Of a stretch of DNA of 64,000 nt, positions 10,112 to 18,684 are shown piece by piece. A model generated the notes under the pieces. That model had not been told where the DNA came from. It saw nothing but the letters and a program-made list of their open reading frames with translations, and made no database searches. Position 1 is the stretch's first letter, and each line of letters starts with the position of its first letter. Source of the DNA: Bacteroidota bacterium (GTDB lineage: Bacteria > Bacteroidota > Bacteroidia > Bacteroidales > Porphyromonadaceae); assembly GCA_023389855.1 (NCBI GenBank), contig JAEWDZ010000004.1, positions 310,001-374,000 of the forward strand, written 5' to 3'. The position numbers and the translations under genes were made by a program.

Positions 10112-10627
10112 ATGTTGATCACGACACAGCAAACTCGATTGCGTCTTTATCTACTTGTAGGACTGCTAACTTCTTTGTTTTCACTAGTTCCTCATCAAGC
10201 TAAGGCTCAAGGGGTTAAAGCCCTTCCCAACGACATCTTTGAAGCTCTCTCAGCAGAAGGAAAAAACGAAGGAAGGATTATTATTCACCAGCCCGCCCAT
10301 ATCCGTGCGCTTATCGGAAAAACCTCTAAAAGAGCTCTCATCGGACTCGATAGCGGAGAGGCAATAGCGCTATCTACAGGGTATCGTATTCAGGCCTATA
10401 ATGGCAACTTGCCTACGAGCAAGCAAGAAGCATACCGAAGAGCTGAAAAAATACACCAAATGCTTAACAATACGCCCTGCTACATCACTTATAAAGCACC
10501 CTTTTGGCGTTTGCTAGTTGGTGACTTTGAAACAATTGAAGATGCCAGGGTAGCCTTGGGAGAATTAAAGACATCGCTACCTCATATAGCAAGTGAGCTT
10601 TATATCGTTCGAGATAATATACGATAA
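10112..10627 (+). CDS. SPOR domain-containing secreted protein
   Basis: A 171-residue protein with an N-terminal signal peptide (hydrophobic core YLLVGLLTSLFSLV, cleavage likely after QAKAQ). Its C-terminal ~85 residues (YRIQAYNGNL... to the end) fit the SPOR fold, a peptidoglycan-binding module that recognises glycan strands lacking stem peptides, often at the division site. Probably periplasmic. It starts 12 bp after tpiA and ends 36 bp before folE, an arrangement I associate with Bacteroidales genomes. Partner proteins cannot be inferred from the sequence. Confidence 0.8.
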   Translation: MLITTQQTRLRLYLLVGLLTSLFSLVPHQAKAQGVKALPNDIFEALSAEGKNEGRIIIHQPAHIRALIGKTSKRALIGLDSGEAIALSTGYRIQAYNGNLPTSKQEAYRRAEKIHQMLNNTPCYITYKAPFWRLLVGDFETIEDARVALGELKTSLPHIASELYIVRDNIR

Positions 10628-10663
10628 TATACATTTACCGTTTAGTAAGATAAGTAACCAATA

Positions 10664-11278
10664 ATGACACCGGAAGAAATATTGGAAGGCGCGTCCTCGT
10701 CCCAACTCTCTAAGGAAGATTTCCAAGAATTGATGGATATTAATCATCGTATCCTTGAACTTCTAGGGGAAGACCCTGATAGAGAAGGACTCGTTAGAAC
10801 ACCTTATAGAGTAGCTAAGTCGCTTAGGACCTTAACGAAAGGATACAGACAAGATCCAAAAGAAGTATTGCGATCAGCTATTTTTAGAGAAGATTATAGT
10901 CAAATGGTCATTGTACGAGATATCGACTTTTTTTCTCTTTGCGAGCATCATATGCTTCCTTTTTATGGGAAAGCTCACGTAGGATACATCCCTGATAAAT
11001 ACATTACAGGTCTCAGTAAGATCCCCCGCGTGGTAGAGATTTTTGCTCGCCGGTTACAGGTGCAGGAACGCCTTACAACTCAAATCAAGGAATGTATTCA
11101 AGAAACGCTTAAGCCCCTTGGTGTGATTGTAGTGATCGAAGCAAGACACATGTGTATGCAAATGCGTGGTGTCGAAAAACAAAATTCCGTTACTACGACA
11201 AGCGATTTTACAGGGGCCTTCGAACACAAAAGCACTAGAGACGAATTCCTCAATCTTATTGCCAATCGGAATATCTAA
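10664..11278 (+). CDS. folE: GTP cyclohydrolase I
   Basis: Converts GTP to 7,8-dihydroneopterin triphosphate, the first step of tetrahydrofolate synthesis, in the cytoplasm. At 204 residues it is a typical FolE. The Zn-binding Cys and His lie in SLCEHHMLPF, the second Cys in ARHMCMQMRGV, and the family signatures GYIPDKYITGLSKI and RVVEIFARRLQVQERLT are intact. It ends 2 bp before the next gene, so the two are probably translated from one mRNA. Confidence 0.97.
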   Translation: MTPEEILEGASSSQLSKEDFQELMDINHRILELLGEDPDREGLVRTPYRVAKSLRTLTKGYRQDPKEVLRSAIFREDYSQMVIVRDIDFFSLCEHHMLPFYGKAHVGYIPDKYITGLSKIPRVVEIFARRLQVQERLTTQIKECIQETLKPLGVIVVIEARHMCMQMRGVEKQNSVTTTSDFTGAFEHKSTRDEFLNLIANRNI

Positions 11279-11280
11279 CC

Positions 11281-11853
11281 ATGAACTATTATCAACTCCT
11301 TGTGACGGACCCTTCGAAAGAAAGCGATCTACACATCCTTTTACAAGTTCCTACAAGTTCCTCCTCGTACGAACTATATGACGCCATACGCCAAGCGTGC
11401 CAGTATGAAGAGGATATGATCGGTAGTTTGCTTCTCTGTGATAGTGAAGGACACCCGTATCTGACTCTTCTTTCAGACGATCTTTTTCTTGATGAATTCT
11501 CTTCTCAGAAGCAGAAACTGATGAAAGATTGTACTGTGGAAGAACTGATGAATAGTATCCATGAAAAAGAGTTGCACCTACTTTTCATATACGATTTTTT
11601 TCAAGAGAAAGGATTCGAGATTACTTGTATTGACACCTTAGTAGAAAATAATGCGCAGCAACAAGGTATCATTTCAGTCGTAAAAGGTACCCCTCCTAAA
11701 ATTCAAGATAATAGAGATATGGCAATATTATCGATGAATGAATTTGAAGGAGATCCTTTCATAGAAGAAAACGGCGAAAGGGATTTTGAGGATTATACCG
11801 ATGACGATGTTTTTGAAGACGATATCTTCATCGATGAAGATATGGATTATTAA
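11281..11853 (+). CDS. IS1096 element passenger TnpR / plasmid pRiA4b ORF-3-like protein
   Basis: A 190-residue protein whose N-terminal ~130 residues resemble the pRiA4b ORF-3-like (IS1096 passenger) fold: an early strand/helix pair, then the acidic DDLFLDEF segment and a DYFFQEKGFEI-type helix/strand. The last ~50 residues are extremely acidic (DDDVFEDDIFIDEDMD). Function is unknown; despite the family name there is no transposon here. Its position between folE and miaA fits what I recall of related genomes. The start at 11281 lies immediately after the folE stop. Confidence 0.6.
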   Translation: MNYYQLLVTDPSKESDLHILLQVPTSSSSYELYDAIRQACQYEEDMIGSLLLCDSEGHPYLTLLSDDLFLDEFSSQKQKLMKDCTVEELMNSIHEKELHLLFIYDFFQEKGFEITCIDTLVENNAQQQGIISVVKGTPPKIQDNRDMAILSMNEFEGDPFIEENGERDFEDYTDDDVFEDDIFIDEDMDY

Positions 11854-11868
11854 CGATTAGCGATTACA

Positions 11869-12885
11869 GTGTCCAAGGGAAAACTCATCGTACTAGTTGG
11901 ACCTACAGGGGTAGGTAAGACCTCCTTATCTATAGCACTCTCCCAGCGTCTTAAATGCCCCATCATATCTGCAGACTCTCGTCAGTTGTACCGAGAATTA
12001 CCCATTGGAACAGCGATGCCGACACCTCTGGAACGGAGTTTGGCAACGCACTATATGGTAGGCACGGCTTCTATATTTGATACCTATTCTGTAGCGCAGT
12101 ATGAAGATGAAGTGATCAATCTTCTTGAAAATCGGGTTTTTCCTACTTCACAATATGCTCTTCTTAGCGGGGGATCTATGCTCTATGTAGATGCGATAGT
12201 TAAAGGGCTCGATGAAATTCCTAGTATAAGGAGTGAAATTCGGGAGGAACTACAAAAAAGATGGCAAGAAGAAGGACTTGTATCTCTATTGTCCGAACTC
12301 AAAACAATCGATCTTCCATACTACAATCATGTGGATCACAACAACTACAAGCGCGTACTGCATGGACTAGAAGTATACTACAGTAGCGGAGCGCCCTTGT
12401 CTTCCTATTGGAAAGGAACGCCACAAAAAAGATCTTTCGATGTGATAAAAATACTCGTTGAAAGACCACGCGAAGAGCTCTGGCAACGGATCAATCTTCG
12501 CACCTTACAAATGTTTAAAGATGGATGGCTAGCAGAAGCATGGGCTCTGTACCCTTACCGACACTTAAACGCTCTAAACACGATCGGTTATAAAGAAATT
12601 TTTGCTCTTTTCTCCCAAGGATTTGATTACGATGCATTGAATGAAGCGCAAAGCGAACTATGGAGAAAAATAGGCTCTAACGTACTACCAGCGATTCAAT
12701 TCCAAGATCTTTCTCCTGCAGCACGCAGTTTACAGCAAGCCATCCGACTCATTCAAAAGAAAACACGTATATACGCCCGCCAACAAATGACTTGGTGGAA
12801 GAAACACCCAGATATTATTCCTTTTCCCGCTAACGGAGATGCTCTGGACTTGATAGCCTTACTTCGAGAAAAGGATTTAATCTGA
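11869..12885 (+). CDS. miaA: tRNA dimethylallyltransferase
   Basis: Transfers the dimethylallyl group to N6 of A37 in tRNAs that read UNN codons. The 338-residue protein begins with P-loop GPTGVGKTS and continues with DSRQLYRELPIGTA, the family signature that contacts the tRNA and prenyl donor. The C-terminal part has RIYARQQMTWWKK, typical of MiaA. The start is a GTG at 11869, 15 bp after the preceding stop; no ATG further in preserves the P-loop region. Last gene of the lon-to-miaA run. Confidence 0.95.
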   Translation: MSKGKLIVLVGPTGVGKTSLSIALSQRLKCPIISADSRQLYRELPIGTAMPTPLERSLATHYMVGTASIFDTYSVAQYEDEVINLLENRVFPTSQYALLSGGSMLYVDAIVKGLDEIPSIRSEIREELQKRWQEEGLVSLLSELKTIDLPYYNHVDHNNYKRVLHGLEVYYSSGAPLSSYWKGTPQKRSFDVIKILVERPREELWQRINLRTLQMFKDGWLAEAWALYPYRHLNALNTIGYKEIFALFSQGFDYDALNEAQSELWRKIGSNVLPAIQFQDLSPAARSLQQAIRLIQKKTRIYARQQMTWWKKHPDIIPFPANGDALDLIALLREKDLI

Positions 12886-12975
12886 GAAGATATCAACGAA
12901 TATACTGCAACAAAAGCAGCACTATATCGTCTTATTCACAGGAGTCTTTCATTATTCTACTGTAGGCATAGACTA

Positions 12976-13006
12976 TTGATTAGGTCTCTTTTTTTTTGTA
13001 TTTTTG
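12976..13006 (+). promoter_or_regulatory. Promoter of the moxR-bat operon
   Basis: A -7 box TATTTTTG (12999-13006) matches the Bacteroidota TAnnTTTG consensus, with a TTG (12976-12978) 20 nt upstream as the -33 element. It lies about 60 bp before the moxR ATG at 13065 and rules out the longer TTG-initiated frame at 12996. Confidence 0.7.
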
Positions 13007-13007
13007 C

Positions 13008-13030
13008 GTAGTGTATACTATACACACTAC
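13008..13030. promoter_or_regulatory. Inverted repeat over the predicted moxR transcription start
   Basis: Arms GTAGTGT and ACACTAC pair perfectly over 7 bp around a 9-nt AT-rich centre that is itself partly symmetric. It begins 2 nt after the -7 box, so it would span +1. It could be an operator or a 5'-end hairpin in the mRNA. Confidence 0.5.
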
Positions 13031-13064
13031 AAACACGTACCAGTATAGAGCTATTGACAAGCAT

Positions 13065-14060
13065 ATGGAAACACAAATAAGTCAGCAAGAACTAAACGAA
13101 AAAATCACAGAACATAGCCAAAGGATCAGAGCCATACGAGAAGGATTACACAAAACAATCATAGGGCAAGAGCATCTCTTAGATGCTCTACTTATCGGAC
13201 TCCTTACCGATGGTCATATCCTCTTAGAGGGTGTTCCTGGACTAGCAAAGACGCTTGCTATAAAGGGGCTTGCTCAGCTCGTAGAAGCCGATTTTAGTCG
13301 TATACAGTTTACTCCCGATCTTTTGCCTGCCGATGTTGTGGGGACACTTATATATAGCCGTACTACTGAAGAGTTTGTGGCTAAAAAAGGGCCCGTATTT
13401 GCCCACTTTGTACTTGCAGATGAAATCAACCGTGCTCCTGCAAAAGTGCAGAGTGCACTATTAGAAGCTATGCAAGAGCATCAGGTAACAATAGGAGAGC
13501 ATACCTACAAGCTACCCAATCCTTTTTTGGTGCTTGCCACTCAAAACCCTATCGAACAGGAGGGAACCTATACTCTACCGGAAGCTCAGGCAGATCGCTT
13601 TATGATGAAAGTGGTCGTAGACTATCCCAATAAAGAAGAAGAACTTCAAATCATCGATCTGAATATGGGCGCTTCATTACCAACGCTATCCCCAGTCACT
13701 AATGTTTCACAGATATTGGCTACAAGGGAATATTTACGTGCGGTAAATGTCGACGAAAAAGTGAAGCGCTATATTGTGGACCTTGTATTTGCAACACGTG
13801 CACCGGAAAAAGTCGGGCTAACCAATATGACCTCTATGCTGCGCTATGGGGCATCCCCTCGTGCGTCGATCAGCCTCACGTTGGCTGCAAGAGCCTATGC
13901 CTTCATCAATGGACGCTCTTTCGTAATTCCTGAAGACGTTCGTTTTGTAGCCCACGATGTACTCCGCCACAGGATAGGTCTAAGCTACGAAGCCGAAGCC
14001 AATGAACTAACGAGCGATCATCTTATTACCCAGATCATAGATAATATAGACGTCCGCTGA
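13065..14060 (+). CDS. moxR: MoxR-family AAA+ ATPase
   Basis: A 331-residue cytoplasmic AAA+ ATPase, first gene of the bat operon. Walker A is the MoxR variant GVPGLAKT, Walker B is VLADEINRAP, and sensor 1 lies in LVLATQNPIEQEGTYTLPEAQ. MoxR proteins act as chaperone-like ATPases with VWA-domain partners, which are encoded downstream here. The ATG at 13065 is chosen because the predicted promoter overlaps the upstream TTG-initiated extension. The DUF58 gene follows after 13 bp. Confidence 0.95.
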   Translation: METQISQQELNEKITEHSQRIRAIREGLHKTIIGQEHLLDALLIGLLTDGHILLEGVPGLAKTLAIKGLAQLVEADFSRIQFTPDLLPADVVGTLIYSRTTEEFVAKKGPVFAHFVLADEINRAPAKVQSALLEAMQEHQVTIGEHTYKLPNPFLVLATQNPIEQEGTYTLPEAQADRFMMKVVVDYPNKEEELQIIDLNMGASLPTLSPVTNVSQILATREYLRAVNVDEKVKRYIVDLVFATRAPEKVGLTNMTSMLRYGASPRASISLTLAARAYAFINGRSFVIPEDVRFVAHDVLRHRIGLSYEAEANELTSDHLITQIIDNIDVR

Positions 14061-14073
14061 TAATTTCTTCGCT

Positions 14074-14982
14074 ATGCGCGCTTCTACAGATCCTCATTCT
14101 CCGACAGTGAATACATCCGATCTTCTCAAGAGAGTCCGCCGTATTGAAATCAAAGCGAAAGGCCTATCTCAAGAGCTTTTTGCGGGTCAATACAAAACAG
14201 CCTTTAAGGGGAAAGGGATGGCTTTCAGTGAGGTAAGAGAATATCAACCTGGCGACGACGTTCGCGACATCGACTGGAATGTTACTGCGCGACATAACAG
14301 GACTTATGTCAAAGTTTTTGAAGAAGAGCGTGAACTCACCGTAATGCTGCTCATAGATATGTCTGCTAGTCTAAACTTTGGTACAGACAAGGAGACTAAA
14401 CGCACACTCGTTGCGGAGTTAGCAGCGACAGTAGCTTTCAGTGCTATCGAAAATAAGGATAAAGTAGGCGTTATCCTTTTTACAGATCGGGTCGAAAAAT
14501 ATATCCCCCCTGCTAAGGGAAAACGCCACATACTCTATATCATTCGAGAAATATTATCCTTCACACCCCAGGCAAAAGGGACTGCTCCAGAAGAAGCTCT
14601 TACTTTCTTAAATCGGGTGATGAAGAAACGCTCGACAGCCTTTTTTATCAGTGATATTTTCCTGTCTACAGACAACACGTCTTTTACTCAGGCTCTAAAA
14701 ATGGTTGCATTAAAACATGACCTTTCAGCCATTGTCGTGTACGATAGACGAGAGCAGAATATGCTCCCGATGGGACTTGTGCAATTTAAAGATCCTGAAA
14801 CCGGTCATACAAAATGGATCGATACAAACCGTAAAAAAGTTAGACAGCAATATGCGCTCCGATTTGAGCAATCTATAGCTGAAACACGTCATCTTTTTAA
14901 ACAATACGGCATCGACTTTGTGGAAAGTGCTACAGGAGAAGATTTTGTAAAGCCTCTGATACGTCTTTTTTTAAACCGATGA
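14074..14982 (+). CDS. DUF58 domain-containing protein
   Basis: A 302-residue soluble protein with the DUF58 signature GMAFSEVREYQPGDDVRDID around residues 50-69, then a VWA-like fold with LLIDMSAS as a MIDAS-type motif. DUF58 proteins are standard members of moxR operons and are thought to act with the ATPase and the membrane VWA proteins; the biochemical role is not settled. The stop overlaps the next start in an ATGA, implying translational coupling. Confidence 0.9.
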   Translation: MRASTDPHSPTVNTSDLLKRVRRIEIKAKGLSQELFAGQYKTAFKGKGMAFSEVREYQPGDDVRDIDWNVTARHNRTYVKVFEEERELTVMLLIDMSASLNFGTDKETKRTLVAELAATVAFSAIENKDKVGVILFTDRVEKYIPPAKGKRHILYIIREILSFTPQAKGTAPEEALTFLNRVMKKRSTAFFISDIFLSTDNTSFTQALKMVALKHDLSAIVVYDRREQNMLPMGLVQFKDPETGHTKWIDTNRKKVRQQYALRFEQSIAETRHLFKQYGIDFVESATGEDFVKPLIRLFLNR

Positions 14983-15968
14983 ATACGTTGACATATCCTT
15001 TTTTAAGGAGTTCTTTCGTTTGGAGGAAAGCGCCACTCTTTCTTTCTTTGCTCTTTGCACTTTCAGTACAGCTCACAGCACAAGATGTGAGTATTTCAAC
15101 GAAAATAGATCCTGCAGAGATTTATATTGGGGAACAAGCTTTGATAACGCTTAAGATTCGCACCTCTGACCTCAATAACACCTTTCTGATAGTGCCCCCA
15201 GACACAGCTCTTCAACGAGCTGAAGCTCTTTCATTTGTAATTAAAGACACCGTCGACATTAACGCCACGGTCAAAGAGATTACCGCTGAAATGGCAGTAA
15301 CATCGTTTGACTCTACTCTGGTAGAAATTCCAGCATTCGGTGTAAGAGTGGGCAATCAGCAATTTTTTGCCGACCCTTTATATTTAAAGGTCGTAATGCC
15401 CAAAGTAGACATTGAGCATCCGAATAATTTCAGTGATATAAAAGAGATTTGGTCCCTACCCTATACATGGCGAGAGATTTTTCTGCTGGCATTACCTTGG
15501 TTATTAGCGATATGCTTATTGCTGGGCAGTTTCTTTCTATACCGGTATCTTAAGAAAAGATGGTTATCTAAGCGACATAATACCTCTCCAAGTCCCTCAC
15601 GAAACGAACTCTCTCCTATGGAAAGACTCCGCAAAGAGTTAGAATCTTTGCCTAGAGGCATAGGCGACAATACCTATTACACAAAATTAGATACCTACTG
15701 GAGGACTTTCTTGTCTCACGAAGCTATTTTCCCAGAAGCAATGAAAATGACTCCCTACCAATTGATAGACACCTATAAGAAGAGCCTCTTTGCACACAGC
15801 ATTTCGATCACCTCGCTTCTGGAAGAGGTCTCCTATAGGACGCTTATGTCGAAATATGCAGATTATGTGTATGACGAAACAGTAGCCTCAAAAGACAAGC
15901 TACATATACTGGAAATGGCTCAAAAAATATGGGATACTCATATCACTAAAGAGGAGGATCAAAAATGA
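14979..15968 (+). CDS. BatD-like single-pass membrane protein of the bat operon
   Basis: A 329-residue protein with a signal peptide (LFLSLLFALSVQLTAQ), a periplasmic beta-rich domain of about 130 residues beginning DVSISTKIDPAEIYIGEQ (the start pattern of BatD domains), one membrane helix (IFLLALPWLLAICLLLGSFF) and a cytoplasmic C-terminus of about 130 residues. It occupies the place usual in Bacteroidota between the DUF58 gene and batA. Four-base ATGA overlaps at both ends suggest coupled translation. Exact function is unknown. Confidence 0.75.
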   Translation: MNTLTYPFLRSSFVWRKAPLFLSLLFALSVQLTAQDVSISTKIDPAEIYIGEQALITLKIRTSDLNNTFLIVPPDTALQRAEALSFVIKDTVDINATVKEITAEMAVTSFDSTLVEIPAFGVRVGNQQFFADPLYLKVVMPKVDIEHPNNFSDIKEIWSLPYTWREIFLLALPWLLAICLLLGSFFLYRYLKKRWLSKRHNTSPSPSRNELSPMERLRKELESLPRGIGDNTYYTKLDTYWRTFLSHEAIFPEAMKMTPYQLIDTYKKSLFAHSISITSLLEEVSYRTLMSKYADYVYDETVASKDKLHILEMAQKIWDTHITKEEDQK

Positions 15969-16945
15969 GTACGTTTCTCTATCCACAATTACTATGGTTG
16001 CTGTTGGCTATCCCTTTTTTGATAGTCTTCTACATCATTGCATTGCGAAGAAGGCATGCCACCCTAACGTTGCCTACGATTGCCCATCTCAAGAGGGGGG
16101 GCTGGAGAGTATACATGCGTCACCTGCCTTTTTCCTTGGAAATGATAGCCTTAGCATTCCTTATCATAGCACTGGCTCGTCCCAGAAACACCGATAGTTT
16201 CAATGAGAAGAAAATCGAAGGGATAGATATCATGCTTGCATTAGACGCTAGTGGCAGCATGCTTGCTATGGATCTAGAACCCAACAGATTTGAGGCGGCA
16301 AAAGCTGTTGCATCAACATTCATTGCCGATAGACCAAACGATAATATTGGATTAGTTGTTTTTTCGGGAGAGAGCTTTACGCGCTGTCCTCTCACGACAG
16401 ATCATAGTACGCTTCTTTCGCGCCTTCAAGGTGTATCGTTGGGCAACCTTGAGGATGGCACTGCCATCGGATTAGGTATTGCCACAGCATGTAATCGATT
16501 GCAATCGAGCCGTGCCAAGAGCAAGATTATCGTTCTTCTGACCGATGGTACAAATAACATAGGAAGCATTTCTCCTGTTACGGCAGCCAATATAGCATCA
16601 ACCCTAGGAATACGCATCTACACAATAGCAGTGGGTACACGTGGCGAGGCGCCCTTCCCCTTTCAGACCGCTTTTGGTACACAAGTACAAAATGTTCCGG
16701 TTGAGATAGATGAAGCATCATTAAAGACAATAGCCTCAATGACTGACGGCAAGTACTACCGTGCCGTAGATAATAAAAGCCTAATAGAGATATACAAAGA
16801 AATCGACCAATTAGAGAAAAGTCGTTTAATATCTAAGAACTTTCAGGCCTACCATGAGTTATATCTCAATTGGGTCATTTTCGCGTTGCTCTTGCTCTTT
16901 ATAGCTCTACTACTAAGAAGCACGATCCTCAGAACCAATCCATAA
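15965..16945 (+). CDS. batA: BatA, membrane-anchored VWA domain protein
   Basis: A 326-residue protein: two N-terminal hydrophobic segments (residues ~7-25 and ~57-75), then a von Willebrand A domain with an intact MIDAS (DASGS in LALDASGSM, later LTDGTNN) facing the periplasm, and a C-terminal membrane helix. BatA and BatB are paired VWA proteins of the Bacteroides aerotolerance operon, so named from a B. fragilis mutant phenotype; the molecular role is not established. batB follows after 12 bp. Confidence 0.92.
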   Translation: MSTFLYPQLLWLLLAIPFLIVFYIIALRRRHATLTLPTIAHLKRGGWRVYMRHLPFSLEMIALAFLIIALARPRNTDSFNEKKIEGIDIMLALDASGSMLAMDLEPNRFEAAKAVASTFIADRPNDNIGLVVFSGESFTRCPLTTDHSTLLSRLQGVSLGNLEDGTAIGLGIATACNRLQSSRAKSKIIVLLTDGTNNIGSISPVTAANIASTLGIRIYTIAVGTRGEAPFPFQTAFGTQVQNVPVEIDEASLKTIASMTDGKYYRAVDNKSLIEIYKEIDQLEKSRLISKNFQAYHELYLNWVIFALLLLFIALLLRSTILRTNP

Positions 16946-16957
16946 AGATTCTCCATT

Positions 16958-17974
16958 ATGACATTTGCCAACCCTCAATATTTTTACCTTTTATTGCTGC
17001 TTATCCCGCTACTGCTGCTATTGCTCTACGGGCAATGGAAGCGGAGAGCCAATGAAAGACGCTATGCAGATGTCTCTCTGCTGAAGGCTTTAAAACCCGA
17101 TACAAGTACTCTCCACCGGATTATCCGCAATTTCTTGAATTTGGTCGTTTTGGTATTGCTAATAATAAGCTTAGCCCGTCCTCAGCTAATACTAAAAAAA
17201 GATGTCCCCAGCGACCAAAAAGGTATCGAGTGTGTCATGCTACTGGATATTTCCAATTCTATGCTTGCGACTGATCTTAAGCCCAATCGTTTGGGCTTTG
17301 CAAAGTTGTCTATCCAACAGATCATTGATCGCATCGGTCCGAGCAAGGTGGGACTAGTCGTCTTTGCCGGCAATGCGTATACACATCTACCCATTACAAC
17401 GGACTTGCATACGGCCAAAAGTCTCGTCGCAGAATGTGATCCTGGAATGCTCTCTAACCAAGGGACTGCTATCGGACCAGCTATCAACGAAGCCGTAAAA
17501 GCCTTTTCGGATAAAAAGGGTGTAGGAAAAGCCATCATCCTTTTCACCGATGGCGAAAACCACGAGTCTGATGCTATTGAAGCTGCAAAAGAAGCTGCAG
17601 CAAAAGGGATAAAGATATATGCCGTGACTACAGGTAGTGCATCGGGAGCCCCTATACCTGTAGAAAATGGCTACCTAAAAGATGAAGAAGGAAAAACAGT
17701 CTTAAGTAAGGCCAATAGCGAGGTAACAGTAAAAATCACTGAAGCAGGAAAAGGTCTATCTTTTTCAGGGAGCAATATTTCCACGCTGTCCCGACATATT
17801 GTAAGAGAGCTACACAAACTTCCCCAAGATGTTATGGGGTCTAACGTCGATGAACAAGAAGAGTTATATGGATGGTTTGTAGCTGTAGCATGTATAATCC
17901 TCGTACTTATGCAATTTATCCTGTTTCGAAAAAATAAAATATTCAGTCGTATTAACCTGTTCGACAGAAAATGA
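16958..17974 (+). CDS. batB: BatB, membrane-anchored VWA domain protein
   Basis: A 338-residue paralogue of BatA with the same layout: N-terminal hydrophobic segments, VWA domain with MIDAS in LLDISNSM (DxSxS) and LFTDGENHESD, and a terminal membrane helix (GWFVAVACIILVLMQFILF). The LDLKPNR/LEPNR element after the MIDAS is shared with BatA. Its stop overlaps the batC start by 4 bp. Confidence 0.92.
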   Translation: MTFANPQYFYLLLLLIPLLLLLLYGQWKRRANERRYADVSLLKALKPDTSTLHRIIRNFLNLVVLVLLIISLARPQLILKKDVPSDQKGIECVMLLDISNSMLATDLKPNRLGFAKLSIQQIIDRIGPSKVGLVVFAGNAYTHLPITTDLHTAKSLVAECDPGMLSNQGTAIGPAINEAVKAFSDKKGVGKAIILFTDGENHESDAIEAAKEAAAKGIKIYAVTTGSASGAPIPVENGYLKDEEGKTVLSKANSEVTVKITEAGKGLSFSGSNISTLSRHIVRELHKLPQDVMGSNVDEQEELYGWFVAVACIILVLMQFILFRKNKIFSRINLFDRK

Positions 17975-18684
17975 GAAAGTGTGCAGAACAAATATTCCTC
18001 TTTTTGCTGTTGTTCCCCTTGTTTTCCTATTCTGGGTACGCACAAGAGAATAATCGAAAACTTCTTCGCGAAGGAATAAAAGCAATAAATGATAAGCACT
18101 ACATAGAGTCCGAAGGCATCTATCGCAATATTTTGCAAAAGGACCCTAGCGAAAATAGGGCTCATTATGGTTTAGGAAATGCCTTATACAAGCAAAAAAA
18201 ATATGCAGAAGCAGTCGAATCATATAAAAAGATCGACCTGCAAAAAGGCGATCTCGATTTAGGCCAAATTGCAGACGTTTTCCATAATCTTGGTAACTCA
18301 TACATGAGCCAAAAAGACTACAACAACGCCATAGAGAGTTATAAACAATCGCTTCGAATCCGTCCTACAGACGACTCTACTCGCTACAATCTAGCTCTTG
18401 CACTAAAATTAAGAGATAAAGATACACCCCAGCAACAACAACAGCAACAACAACAGCAGCAACAGCAGCAACAGCAGCAACCAGATCAAGAACCTAAACC
18501 AAATCCTCAAGATAATCCCAACCCTCAAAAACAAAACCCTACCCAGTTGGACCCCAAAACGGCTAAACAAATTCTTGATAGCTACCAGCAAGACGACGAC
18601 AAGACGCGTCAAAAATATGAAATAAGACAACGCAATCAGGAAAATCAAGAGGATCCCAACGATAAACATAGAAAAAAATGGTAA
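17971..18684 (+). CDS. batC: BatC, secreted TPR protein with polyglutamine tract
   Basis: A 237-residue protein with a signal peptide (FLFLLLFPLFSYSGYAQ), about three TPR-type helical pairs (residues ~30-145: HYGLGNALYKQKKYAEAVES and FHNLGNSYMSQKDYNNAIES are the clearest), then 17 consecutive Gln from CAA/CAG codons and a Pro/Asn/Gln-rich, finally charged tail. The TPRs suggest a periplasmic scaffold for BatA/BatB. Low-complexity Gln/Pro tails are usual after the TPRs of this family, but the run here is pure. The stop overlaps batD by 7 bp. Confidence 0.88.
   Translation: MRKCAEQIFLFLLLFPLFSYSGYAQENNRKLLREGIKAINDKHYIESEGIYRNILQKDPSENRAHYGLGNALYKQKKYAEAVESYKKIDLQKGDLDLGQIADVFHNLGNSYMSQKDYNNAIESYKQSLRIRPTDDSTRYNLALALKLRDKDTPQQQQQQQQQQQQQQQQQPDQEPKPNPQDNPNPQKQNPTQLDPKTAKQILDSYQQDDDKTRQKYEIRQRNQENQEDPNDKHRKKW
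18430..18480 (+). repeat. CAA/CAG trinucleotide tract encoding 17 Gln in batC
   Basis: Seventeen consecutive Gln codons, a mix of CAG and CAA, without interruption. Slippage in units of three would change the Gln number but not the frame. Confidence 0.9.

Noticed and set aside
12996..13064. TTG-initiated extension of moxR
   Set aside because: It overlaps a consensus promoter and transcription start, and lacks similarity.
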